Shown here piece by piece: positions 57,173-64,000 of a DNA stretch of 64,000 nucleotides. A program made the translations under genes and the position numbers. Source of the stretch: Pseudoalteromonas holothuriae (GTDB lineage Bacteria > Pseudomonadota > Gammaproteobacteria > Enterobacterales > Alteromonadaceae); the NCBI RefSeq assembly GCF_945859825.1, contig NZ_CAMAPC010000005.1, forward strand, positions 124,001 to 188,000, in the 5' to 3' direction. The notes beneath the pieces are model-generated. The model searched no databases, had not been told where the DNA came from, and worked only from the letters and a program-made list of their open reading frames with translations. The first letter of the stretch is position 1. Each line of letters opens with the position of its first letter.

Positions 57173-58000
57173 CTACCTACTTGGCAAATATTTAACCGGA
57201 TTAACAGCCTGCCCTCTAAAACGAATTTCAAATCTTAATGCTGTTTTAGAAGCGTCTGTACTACCCATTTCGGCAATTTTTTGCCCAACTTTAACTTTTT
57301 GTTGCTCAGTGACCTGTAACTTGGAGTTATGCGCATAAGCACTTAAATAATCATCATTGTGTTTCAGAATAATTAAATTACCATAACCTCTAAGTGCGCT
57401 GCCCGCATAAACTACAATACCATCTGCAGCAGCCTTAACAGGGGCTCCTTCAACGTTCGTGATTTGAAGCCCTTTATAGCCATTTTCTCTACTAGAAAAT
57501 TGCTTAGTCACTTTACCAACAGCAGGCCAATACCAACGTACCTTATTAGAAAACAAAGCCTTAGGTGCATTGTTATTTTTACTGCTATGCTTTTGAACAT
57601 ACTCTCGTTGTTTTGGCTGATCAAGTTCTTTTTTGGTAGTTTTGTTATTTTTTTGTTTATGATAACTGGACTTATTTCGATTTGAAGTGTATTTTTTGTG
57701 CTTTTTATTTTTATTTTGTGGACGTTCAATATAAATCAATTGTCCGGGGTAAATCAGGTATGGTGGCTTAATTCCATTTATCTTCGCAACTGTTCTGACA
57801 TCTTTATTTGCACTAAAAGCAATAGCAAACAAAGTATCTCCTTTTTGAACTCGGTAACGATCATTGTTGATATGAATTTTTTGTGTTGAACTGGACTTAC
57901 CTGTTTGAAGGCTAGTCACTGGTGCTGGAGAGTGGCGACTTGCACAACCACTTAATAACATACAGACAGTTGTCAGTATCAACAGGTATGTTTTAAGCAT
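57173..58000 (-). CDS. nlpD: NlpD, LysM and degenerate LytM lipoprotein
   Basis: 275 residues. Lipoprotein signal with Cys at 19 (LLSGC), a LysM domain (about 50-95, YRVQKGDTLFAIAF; LIYPGQLIYIERP), a very Lys/Asn-rich linker, and a C-terminal LytM domain (about 165-273). The LytM domain lacks the metal ligands (KGLQITN; LRFEIR), as known for NlpD, which activates AmiC. Located between pcm and rpoS as in E. coli. Confidence 0.94.
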   Translation of the reverse strand: MLKTYLLILTTVCMLLSGCASRHSPAPVTSLQTGKSSSTQKIHINNDRYRVQKGDTLFAIAFSANKDVRTVAKINGIKPPYLIYPGQLIYIERPQNKNKKHKKYTSNRNKSSYHKQKNNKTTKKELDQPKQREYVQKHSSKNNNAPKALFSNKVRWYWPAVGKVTKQFSSRENGYKGLQITNVEGAPVKAAADGIVVYAGSALRGYGNLIILKHNDDYLSAYAHNSKLQVTEQQKVKVGQKIAEMGSTDASKTALRFEIRFRGQAVNPVKYLPSR

Positions 58001-58074
58001 AAGCGACCTTTTTTGAAACTATTAACATTGTATTCGACTTTGAGCTTCGCACCGCTAAGATATGAATTAATCAG

Positions 58075-58713
58075 TTAAATAATGTCGCCTGCCACCAACG
58101 GAACAAACCGTACCGGTGCGAGTCGATGCTCAATAAATTGACTCCCTTTACGAACAAATAAGGTTAACTGTTGCTCTTGTTCTCCTAAAGGTACAATAAG
58201 CGCCCCATTGTCTTCAAGCTGTGATAGCAATGCTTCTGGCACTGTTTTTGCCGCAGCTGTTACAATAATCCCAGCAAAAGGCGCTTTTGACGACCAACCT
58301 TGCCAACCATCACCATGTTTCATGGTTACATTATATAAATCAAGCGAATGCAAGCGCCGCTTGGCCTGCCACTGTAATGATTTGATACGCTCAACACTAC
58401 ATACTTCGTCAAATAACTGAGCAAGAATCGCGCTTTGATATCCGGAACCTGTACCAATCTCTAGCACTTTACCCTTTACGCCAATTTGTAGCAAAACCTC
58501 AGTCATTTTAGCCACAATATAGGGTTGAGAAATGGTTTGACCTTGTCCAATAGGTAACGCCGTGTTTTCGTATGATTTATGTTTTAACACATCATCGACA
58601 AACACATGCCGAGGTGTGCGCTCTAACACATCTAGCACTTGCTCATCAGCAACACCTAGCTCTTTAAGCTGCAGAGCTAACGCACTGGCACTGCGTTTAT
58701 AACTGCTTAACAC
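58075..58713 (-). CDS. pcm: Protein-L-isoaspartate O-methyltransferase
   Basis: 212 residues. Methylates isoaspartyl residues to start protein repair. SAM motif [19 protein letters not shown], with [31 protein letters not shown] before it, and post-motif [29 protein letters not shown]. Overlaps the surE stop by 7 bp; 74 bp upstream of nlpD on the same strand. surE-pcm-nlpD-rpoS is a well-known stress cluster. Confidence 0.96.
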   Translation of the reverse strand: MLSSYKRSASALALQLKELGVADEQVLDVLERTPRHVFVDDVLKHKSYENTALPIGQGQTISQPYIVAKMTEVLLQIGVKGKVLEIGTGSGYQSAILAQLFDEVCSVERIKSLQWQAKRRLHSLDLYNVTMKHGDGWQGWSSKAPFAGIIVTAAAKTVPEALLSQLEDNGALIVPLGEQEQQLTLFVRKGSQFIEHRLAPVRFVPLVAGDII

Positions 58714-59468
58714 TCGGTTTTAGCCTCATTCAACCATGTTGCCATGGCATCAAGGCTTTCATAAGCTGTCATATCCACTTTTAAAGGTGTAATAGCAGCA
58801 TAGCCATGATTGATTGCATGAAAGTCGGTTCCGTCTCCTGCGTCACTTTCACTACCTAAATTACCATACCAATAAACATCTCGGCCCCAGGGGTCTCGCT
58901 GTTGCGTCATTGTTTCTGCTTTATGTCTGGCACCCAAGCGGCATACTTTTATGCCCTTAAGTTCAGCAAGAGGTATATCAGGTACATTGATATTAATAAT
59001 TTGATCTTTGGGCAACGGATGATGTTGTAATTGTTTTATTATATCGATTGTTACCTGAGCCGCAGTTTCGTAATGGTTTTCATATTTTGAACACAGTGAC
59101 ACAGCAATTGCTGGAAGCCCTAAATGACGCCCCTCAGTTGCAGCAGCAACAGTGCCCGAATATAAAGTATCATCTCCTAAATTAGCCCCATTATTGATAC
59201 CCGCAACCACTAAATCAGGCAGTTCATCCATTAATTGATTTACGCCAAGATGAACGCAATCCGTGGGGGTGCCATTAACTGAAATGAACCCATTTTCAAG
59301 TACCGAGGCACGTAATGGATTAAGTAAAGTCAATGAGTTACTCGCGCCACTACAATTACGGTCGGGCGCAACAACAGTCACTTCAGCAATTTGAATTAAT
59401 GCTTTGTACAAAGCATCGATCCCTTTCGCATTTACGCCATCATCATTACTGAGCAATACTCGCATCAA
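58707..59468 (-). CDS. surE: 5'/3'-nucleotidase SurE
   Basis: 253 residues. Metal site SNDDG at residues 7-11 (two Asp), ASNSLT for Ser, and [26 protein letters not shown] for Asn and the phosphate loop. It dephosphorylates nucleoside monophosphates in stationary phase. ATGATG start; either Met is possible. Overlaps truD by 23 bp and pcm by 7 bp, so tight coupling. Confidence 0.95.
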   Translation of the reverse strand: MMRVLLSNDDGVNAKGIDALYKALIQIAEVTVVAPDRNCSGASNSLTLLNPLRASVLENGFISVNGTPTDCVHLGVNQLMDELPDLVVAGINNGANLGDDTLYSGTVAAATEGRHLGLPAIAVSLCSKYENHYETAAQVTIDIIKQLQHHPLPKDQIININVPDIPLAELKGIKVCRLGARHKAETMTQQRDPWGRDVYWYGNLGSESDAGDGTDFHAINHGYAAITPLKVDMTAYESLDAMATWLNEAKTEC

Positions 59469-60492
59469 TTACTCCTTGCGTTAAATTATCTTTACTCGCA
59501 TCACGGTGTAGTACCAGCTCTCTCAATACAGCCGTAGCAAATGTACCTTTGGGTAAACTAAACGACAACTTAATCGTATCACTATCGATGGTCTCCACTT
59601 GCAAGTCTTTTGGAACTAAACGCAGCGCGCGCCGTTCTACTTTTAAGCCTAACTCTCCAAGACCTTGTTGCCAAGCACTATATGGCTGTAACCATTGCCT
59701 TTCTTGTTCAACTAGGCCTTTTTCTCCTTTACCCACCATCGGTGCTGACAACACAATATCTCCACTGCTCAAACGTGCGATGATTTCATCATTTATGTCA
59801 TCTTCAAAAAAGGCATTGCTACCACTGAGCAAAAATACTTCTCTGTGCCACGTTTTAGCCAAACCGTGTTCAGCCACACGCAGGCTTACCAACTGGTTAA
59901 AAATATGTGAGCGTGCGGCTGAGATAACGATACCGCGCAGTTTTTTATCTCGAATATGCTCTCCGCCAAATAATCGCTCAGCCATTTCCAGATTATGACC
60001 ACCATGTCCAAAACGCTGCTCACCAAAGTAATTAGGAATGCCTTGTCGAACTGCATTAATTCTAGAAAGAATGTCTAAAGGCATATCCACATTACGTAAT
60101 ATGATTTTAAAATGGTTACCACTGTGACAACCAGTCCGCAGCTTGCGATTATGCCGTATTTGTTTAACTACAAAAATGCTATCACTATTTAGTGCACTAA
60201 AATCAATATCTTTTTTAATCGGCACTGGGACGCTAAACCATTGACTACAGACACCATGTCGGTCTTTTAAACCTGCATAGCTGACATCGCGGGGGGCAAT
60301 GCCTACAAACTTAGCCAATTGCTTGGCAATAAATTGCGTATTTTCCCCTTTTTTGATCACCTGTAAGCAAACATGCTCACCTTCACCAGTCAACGGAATA
60401 TCCAGTATTTCGTCTACCATAAAATCTTCAGCTGATGTTTTAAAATCAGCTGAAGATTTTGGTTGTCCATATAAATAATTAAGTTCTTTCAT
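59446..60492 (-). CDS. truD: tRNA pseudouridine(13) synthase TruD
   Basis: 348 residues. Catalytic Asp77 in [17 protein letters not shown], with a TRUD insertion region later (about 155-300) and [11 protein letters not shown] near the end. Forms pseudouridine 13 in tRNA-Glu. Sits in the conserved order ftsB-ispD-ispF-truD-surE, overlapping both neighbours (4 bp with ispF). Confidence 0.96.
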   Translation of the reverse strand: MKELNYLYGQPKSSADFKTSAEDFMVDEILDIPLTGEGEHVCLQVIKKGENTQFIAKQLAKFVGIAPRDVSYAGLKDRHGVCSQWFSVPVPIKKDIDFSALNSDSIFVVKQIRHNRKLRTGCHSGNHFKIILRNVDMPLDILSRINAVRQGIPNYFGEQRFGHGGHNLEMAERLFGGEHIRDKKLRGIVISAARSHIFNQLVSLRVAEHGLAKTWHREVFLLSGSNAFFEDDINDEIIARLSSGDIVLSAPMVGKGEKGLVEQERQWLQPYSAWQQGLGELGLKVERRALRLVPKDLQVETIDSDTIKLSFSLPKGTFATAVLRELVLHRDASKDNLTQGVIDASIAQ

Positions 60493-60965
60493 GATGTTAC
60501 TAATACCACAACCGCATGAGCAGAAATGCCCTCTTTACGCCCCTCAAAACCAAGCTGCTCTGTAGTCGTTGCTTTAACGTTAACCTGAGATAATTCAACT
60601 TCACAATCCAAAGCTAAGTTAGCTCTCATATCATCAATATGAGGACGCATTTTAGGTGCTTGTGCAACCAGCGTAACATCACAATTCCCTAAGTGATAAC
60701 CCATTGATTTCATTTTTGATATAACCCTTCGCAACAAAATTCGACTATCAATGTTAGCAAATTCATCTGAGGTATCTGGAAAATGCTTGCCTATATCCCC
60801 CAATGCTAGCGCCCCCAATAAAGCATCGCATAATGCATGGATTGCTACATCACCATCAGAGTGGGCTATAAACCCCTGCGTGTAAGGTATCTTTTCTCCG
60901 CAGATTGTCAGTGGACCTTCTCCACCAAATTTGTGTACGTCAAAACCATGACCGATTCTAATCAT
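60489..60965 (-). CDS. ispF: 2-C-methyl-D-erythritol 2,4-cyclodiphosphate synthase
   Basis: 158 residues. Zinc ligands Asp and His in [10 protein letters not shown] and His in the [21 protein letters not shown] region. Also [26 protein letters not shown] at the end. Fifth step of the MEP isoprenoid route. Overlaps ispD and truD by 4 bp each. Confidence 0.97.
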   Translation of the reverse strand: MIRIGHGFDVHKFGGEGPLTICGEKIPYTQGFIAHSDGDVAIHALCDALLGALALGDIGKHFPDTSDEFANIDSRILLRRVISKMKSMGYHLGNCDVTLVAQAPKMRPHIDDMRANLALDCEVELSQVNVKATTTEQLGFEGRKEGISAHAVVVLVTS

Positions 60966-61660
60966 TGCTCACTCTCTTGCTGCTTAGAAATTAAAAAACA
61001 TGCTAAATCATAATCTTCGGGCGTGGTAATTTTAATATTGTCGCTTCGTCCAGAAATTAATTTAACAGGGTGCTGTGCCCACTCCATTGCTGACGCTTCA
61101 TCGGTGATGGCCACGCCATTTTTCAACGCTTGCTGCAATGCACTTTTCAGTGCTTGGTAAGGAAAAAACTGAGGCGTCAAAGCTTGCCAGAGCTTTCCAC
61201 GAGGGACGGTTTGCAAACTATGTGACTCGCCACGCTTTATTGTGTCTTTTACTTTTGACGCTAAAATACCACCTTCATTATCGGCAACACACTGGGTTAT
61301 TAACTTTTGCATATCATGCACCGTTACCAAAGGTCTTGCTGCGTCATGCACCAACACCCAGTCAGGTTGTTTGTCATTAAGTGCTAGCAACGCATTGAGC
61401 ACAGAGTCAGCTCTTTCTTTTCCACCACTAACAGCCAAAATTCGCTTATCTGAAAGCTTTAGTGTCTTGAAATATTCATCCGAATCACTAACGGCGACGA
61501 CAATCTGATTCAATTCACTCAACTGAGTTAGTTTATTTAGTGTGTGCTCTAGGATAGTGTGTTGGGCAATTTTCAAATATTGTTTGGGATGACCCACTTG
61601 CATTCGACTGCCAATGCCCGCAGCAGGCACAATCGCTGCTATTTTAATTGTTTGATTCAT
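60962..61660 (-). CDS. ispD: 2-C-methyl-D-erythritol 4-phosphate cytidylyltransferase
   Basis: 232 residues. CTP-binding loop [22 protein letters not shown] at the start, [10 protein letters not shown] for the metal site, [14 protein letters not shown] and TDEASAMEW, all IspD motifs. Third step of the MEP route. Start overlaps ftsB by 17 bp and its end overlaps ispF. Confidence 0.97.
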   Translation of the reverse strand: MNQTIKIAAIVPAAGIGSRMQVGHPKQYLKIAQHTILEHTLNKLTQLSELNQIVVAVSDSDEYFKTLKLSDKRILAVSGGKERADSVLNALLALNDKQPDWVLVHDAARPLVTVHDMQKLITQCVADNEGGILASKVKDTIKRGESHSLQTVPRGKLWQALTPQFFPYQALKSALQQALKNGVAITDEASAMEWAQHPVKLISGRSDNIKITTPEDYDLACFLISKQQESEQ

Positions 61661-61937
61661 GGTGTTTTCTAGGGAGTACTCGAATAAATGTTTCGTTTTC
61701 TTTAATCATACCTAGCTCATGGCGAGCCCGCTCTTCGACGCCCTCAAGACCAAGCTTTAAATCTTCAATATCAGCTTTTAACAACTTGTTGCGTTTAGAC
61801 AGTTTTGTATTAAGTGCTTGATGTGACTCTACGGTACTTTTTATGCGTGTATAATCATCAATACCGTTGTTCGCAAACCATAAGCGATACTGGAGAAAAA
61901 TGGCAAGGCTGAGCAGTACGAGTTGAAATAAACGCAT
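61644..61937 (-). CDS. ftsB: Cell-division protein FtsB
   Basis: 97 residues. One N-terminal membrane helix (about 3-20), a periplasmic coiled coil (about 28-70; LNTKLSKRNKLLKADIEDLKLGLEGVEERARHELGMIKENETF). It forms the FtsQLB complex at the septum. YRLWFANNGIDDY after the helix is typical. First gene of the ftsB-ispD-ispF-truD-surE chain. Confidence 0.95.
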   Translation of the reverse strand: MRLFQLVLLSLAIFLQYRLWFANNGIDDYTRIKSTVESHQALNTKLSKRNKLLKADIEDLKLGLEGVEERARHELGMIKENETFIRVLPRKHHESNN

Positions 61938-61977
61938 AACCTACTCCCCTGAATACCAGGCTATTGCACAAAGCAGA

Positions 61978-62610
61978 TTAATGAGGTCGTAGTTTTGGTA
62001 CTTTAACATTGGTCCAATTTATCATGCTAGCTAGTAGCATCTCTCTTAAGCTTAATACGCGTGGTACAACAACTTTTTTATATTGCCAACGATGGCCGCA
62101 ACACGCGCAAACCATAAGTAGCTTAGTTGGTTTAAGTAACTTAGTGTCACTTTGATGACTCAGGCCTGAACTTGCAAACCAACCATATTGATTGCAATGT
62201 ATCGCATTGTCTCTTACTTGATCTATGCTGTCCATGACAACCTGTGTATACCCAGCGTTATTCACAAGTATTGGCACCACTAACCCAACTGGAGTATGCA
62301 CGGAGTAAAAACTTTTATTATTTTGTTCATTAAACTGTGGCTGTGCTTTTTTTTGTGGTGCAAGCCAGCAAGCATTTTGGCTATCAAGCTCTAAAGGTAC
62401 ATCTCCTTGGCTAATATGCCGTGCAGCGCGTTCCACATAATACGGTAAACTCAGCAATTTTTTTTGCAGCTGTTCACCGTTATACTGTTTCGCCAGCAAT
62501 AGGATTTCTCGTGCATAAAATACGTTAACTAACTCAGCAAATTGCAAACGTTCATGCTCGTTATGCCACAAGTTGCTTTGCTTTGTATCAGATATATTCT
62601 GCTTTACCAC
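61978..62610 (-). CDS. Conserved hypothetical protein
   Basis: 210 residues, no family recognised. No signal peptide or membrane segment. The N-terminal part is helical and charged (HNEHERLQFAELVNVFYAREILLLAKQY). Near residue 166 CACCGHRW has closely spaced Cys, possibly half of a metal site. The last 30 residues are basic. It precedes ftsB by 40 bp on the same strand and may share its transcript. Codon use looks like that of its neighbours. Confidence 0.7.
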   Translation of the reverse strand: MVKQNISDTKQSNLWHNEHERLQFAELVNVFYAREILLLAKQYNGEQLQKKLLSLPYYVERAARHISQGDVPLELDSQNACWLAPQKKAQPQFNEQNNKSFYSVHTPVGLVVPILVNNAGYTQVVMDSIDQVRDNAIHCNQYGWFASSGLSHQSDTKLLKPTKLLMVCACCGHRWQYKKVVVPRVLSLREMLLASMINWTNVKVPKLRPH

Positions 62611-62659
62611 ACACCCTCCACTGCCTGAGAAAAGTTATAGCATGCTAAGCAGATCCACG

Positions 62660-63139
62660 CTAGCCTTTAGGGCGCAGCCCCAGTTTGGCATGTCCACTTT
62701 CTAAAAATTGAATAACACCTTGGCGTTTCTTTCCTAACAACAAACTACCATCGGCTAAAAACATGAAGTTTTGCCAACAACGTTTAAATACACCAAAGCT
62801 TGTTTCAAACACATACTTTCGAGACAGGCAAAAGTACACAGTGGTATTATCCTCCCATTCTAAGAAAGTACACAATGTTTGTGGTAAAGCCGGCTCACCA
62901 GCTTCCCAAGGTTGCTCCCAGTTGAAGCTGTCGCTCCAAGTGCTTTCATCGCCAGCCCATTCTGATTGAGTGAAAAAATCAGGGTGGTCTTTCTCTCGTG
63001 AAACCATAGTAGTCCACAATACCGCTGCACGCTCTGCGCTCATTAATTTAATTGCATTAAGATCAACATCATCAATCGGTAGATCCTTATGTTTAAATAC
63101 CCAGGCTTTTTTAAATTCTTCTATGGAAATATAATTCAT
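62660..63139 (-). CDS. DUF2947 family protein
   Basis: 159 residues from ATG 63139 (MNYISIEEFKKAWVFKHKDLPIDD). A longer frame begins at 63202 but homologues I know start at MNYI. The family, DUF2947, is small, cytoplasmic and of unknown function in Vibrio, Pseudomonas and relatives. Conserved parts: DNTTVYFCLSRKYVFETSFGVFKRCWQNFMFLADGSLLLGKKRQGV. Rich in Trp. Divergent from the DUF1653 gene. Confidence 0.85.
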   Translation of the reverse strand: MNYISIEEFKKAWVFKHKDLPIDDVDLNAIKLMSAERAAVLWTTMVSREKDHPDFFTQSEWAGDESTWSDSFNWEQPWEAGEPALPQTLCTFLEWEDNTTVYFCLSRKYVFETSFGVFKRCWQNFMFLADGSLLLGKKRQGVIQFLESGHAKLGLRPKG

Positions 63140-63201
63140 CTTTACGCCATATTGGCAAACATATAACTTTGAAGTATACCGCACTGTAACAGGAGCAAAC
63201 A

Positions 63202-63423
63202 ATGAAGCAATTACTAAAAGCAGGCATTTATCAACATTACAAAGGACCTAAATATCATGTTCATCATGTTGCCACACACAGTGAAACTGGCGAGGCGATG
63301 GTGGTATATCAAACTTTATACGGCGACTTTGATTTTTGGGTTAGACCACTTGAGATGTTTAATGAACAAGTCCTAGTAGAGGGCACACTTACACCACGTT
63401 TTAAGTTTGTTGGTACAAACTAG
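63202..63423 (+). CDS. DUF1653 domain protein
   Basis: 73 residues, a single DUF1653 domain: AGIYQHYKGPKYHVHHVATHSETGEAMVVYQTLYGDFDFWVRPLEMFNEQV. Function unknown; small beta-rich fold expected. GGAGCAAACA before the ATG gives a ribosome site. Confidence 0.9.
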   Translation: MKQLLKAGIYQHYKGPKYHVHHVATHSETGEAMVVYQTLYGDFDFWVRPLEMFNEQVLVEGTLTPRFKFVGTN

Positions 63424-63507
63424 CGAGGAAAATATTTTACTGACTAGAGCAGTGGTGCCATTTTATGGCACACTAGTCTCATCAGACCAGATAATTAGGA
63501 AATTAAC

Positions 63508-64000
63508 GTGAGCTTTGAAGGTACACATAATTACATCGCAAGCAATGCACTCAAACAAGCCGTCAATGCTGCGGTAATTTTAGAAAAACCCTTATTGATT
63601 AAAGGCGAACCTGGCACAGGAAAAACAATGCTAGCGCAAGAGCTGGCCAACAGTCTCAATACAGAACTCATTCAATGGCATATCAAATCAACGACAAAAG
63701 CACAGCAAGGCTTGTACGAATATGATGCAGTATCACGATTGCGCGATAGCCAGTTAGGTGATGCAAAAGTTCATGACATCAGTAACTACATTGTTAAAGG
63801 TAAGCTTTGGCAAGCATTTGAAGGCTTAAAACGTCCTGTGTTATTGATTGATGAAATAGACAAAGCGGATATTGAATTTCCAAACGATTTACTCCTAGAG
63901 TTGGATAAAATGGAATTTCATGTTTACGAAACAGGTGAGCGAGTCAGTGCCAAAGTGCGCCCTATTGTGATAATTACTTCTAATAATGAAAAAGAGCTAC
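63508..64000 (+). CDS. MoxR-type AAA+ ATPase, 5' part
   Basis: First 164 codons; it runs off the window. GTG start with TAGGA 8 nt upstream. Walker A GEPGTGKTMLA near residue 36, Walker B VLLIDEIDKA near 115, and the sensor-1 region IIITSNNE at the end (read as PIVIITSNNEKEL). MoxR-family ATPases act as chaperones for metal insertion or protein assembly, usually beside a VWA-domain gene, which would lie downstream. Confidence 0.88.
   Translation, partial: MSFEGTHNYIASNALKQAVNAAVILEKPLLIKGEPGTGKTMLAQELANSLNTELIQWHIKSTTKAQQGLYEYDAVSRLRDSQLGDAKVHDISNYIVKGKLWQAFEGLKRPVLLIDEIDKADIEFPNDLLLELDKMEFHVYETGERVSAKVRPIVIITSNNEKEL

Noticed and set aside
57173..58000. Active M23 endopeptidase
   Set aside because: The LytM metal ligands are missing, as in NlpD, so it is called an amidase activator.
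59549..59998. 149-codon open frame antisense to truD
   Set aside because: Shadow of truD, whose motifs and length are unambiguous.

Overview
The window is a 64 kb stretch of a Gram-negative gammaproteobacterial chromosome. Protein sequences, gene order and the modest AT bias fit the Alteromonadales, most likely Pseudoalteromonas or a close relative. This is inferred from family resemblance, since there is no rRNA here to confirm it. It is mostly core genome with conserved operons, plus a few accessory patches. I saw no rRNA, tRNA, CRISPR array, prophage or complete insertion sequence.

Layout. 1-5.9 kb: the end of rdgB, hemW, a DUF885 lipoprotein, then a sensor-kinase-like protein without its phospho-acceptor histidine, divergent from an orphan Tat-exported TRAP-type binding protein. 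6-12.2 kb: a YgiQ radical-SAM protein, a REC-DUF3369-GGDEF-EAL protein and two poorly known proteins. 12.4-19.9 kb: gpsA-secB-grxC-yibN facing gpmI-envC-S41 protease-yibQ, an arrangement also known in enterics. 20.1-22.7 kb: a CBS protein, pepB and sfsA. 22.9-27.9 kb: dksA-gluQ-pcnB-folK-panB-panC, in which pcnB appears to keep the rare AUU start known from E. coli. 28.4-32.7 kb: a phosphate block (pstS-like gene, phoR, phoB with a Pho box, a porin). 33.4-36.9 kb: epd-pgk-fba.

37-51.8 kb is an acetate module. It contains a DEDD exonuclease, a DUF294/CBS protein, a sodium:solute symporter with its DUF4212 small subunit, the SSS-type hybrid kinase CrbS, the response regulator CrbR, acs and a DcaP-like porin. 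A shared ACCTTAG-type motif lies upstream of the symporter operon, acs and the porin and is a good candidate for the CrbR site. Between crbS and purU sits a three-gene cassette: an XRE regulator, a small membrane protein and an unlisted 37-residue peptide with a double-glycine leader, followed at once by a terminator. It is the best candidate for an undescribed system here.

51.9-63.1 kb is the stress and mutation-avoidance block: recA with a strong SOS box, pncC, mutS, rpoS, nlpD, pcm, surE, truD, ispF, ispD, ftsB. Small DUF proteins and the start of a MoxR-type AAA ATPase gene follow.

Repeats. Two intact 264-bp MITE-like elements with 16-17 bp terminal inverted repeats and flanking TA lie at 27,992 and 33,133, and a decayed half copy at 12,240. 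One is nested in an older repeat. A separate cluster of ten GATC sites in 268 bp lies upstream of the phosphate-block porin.
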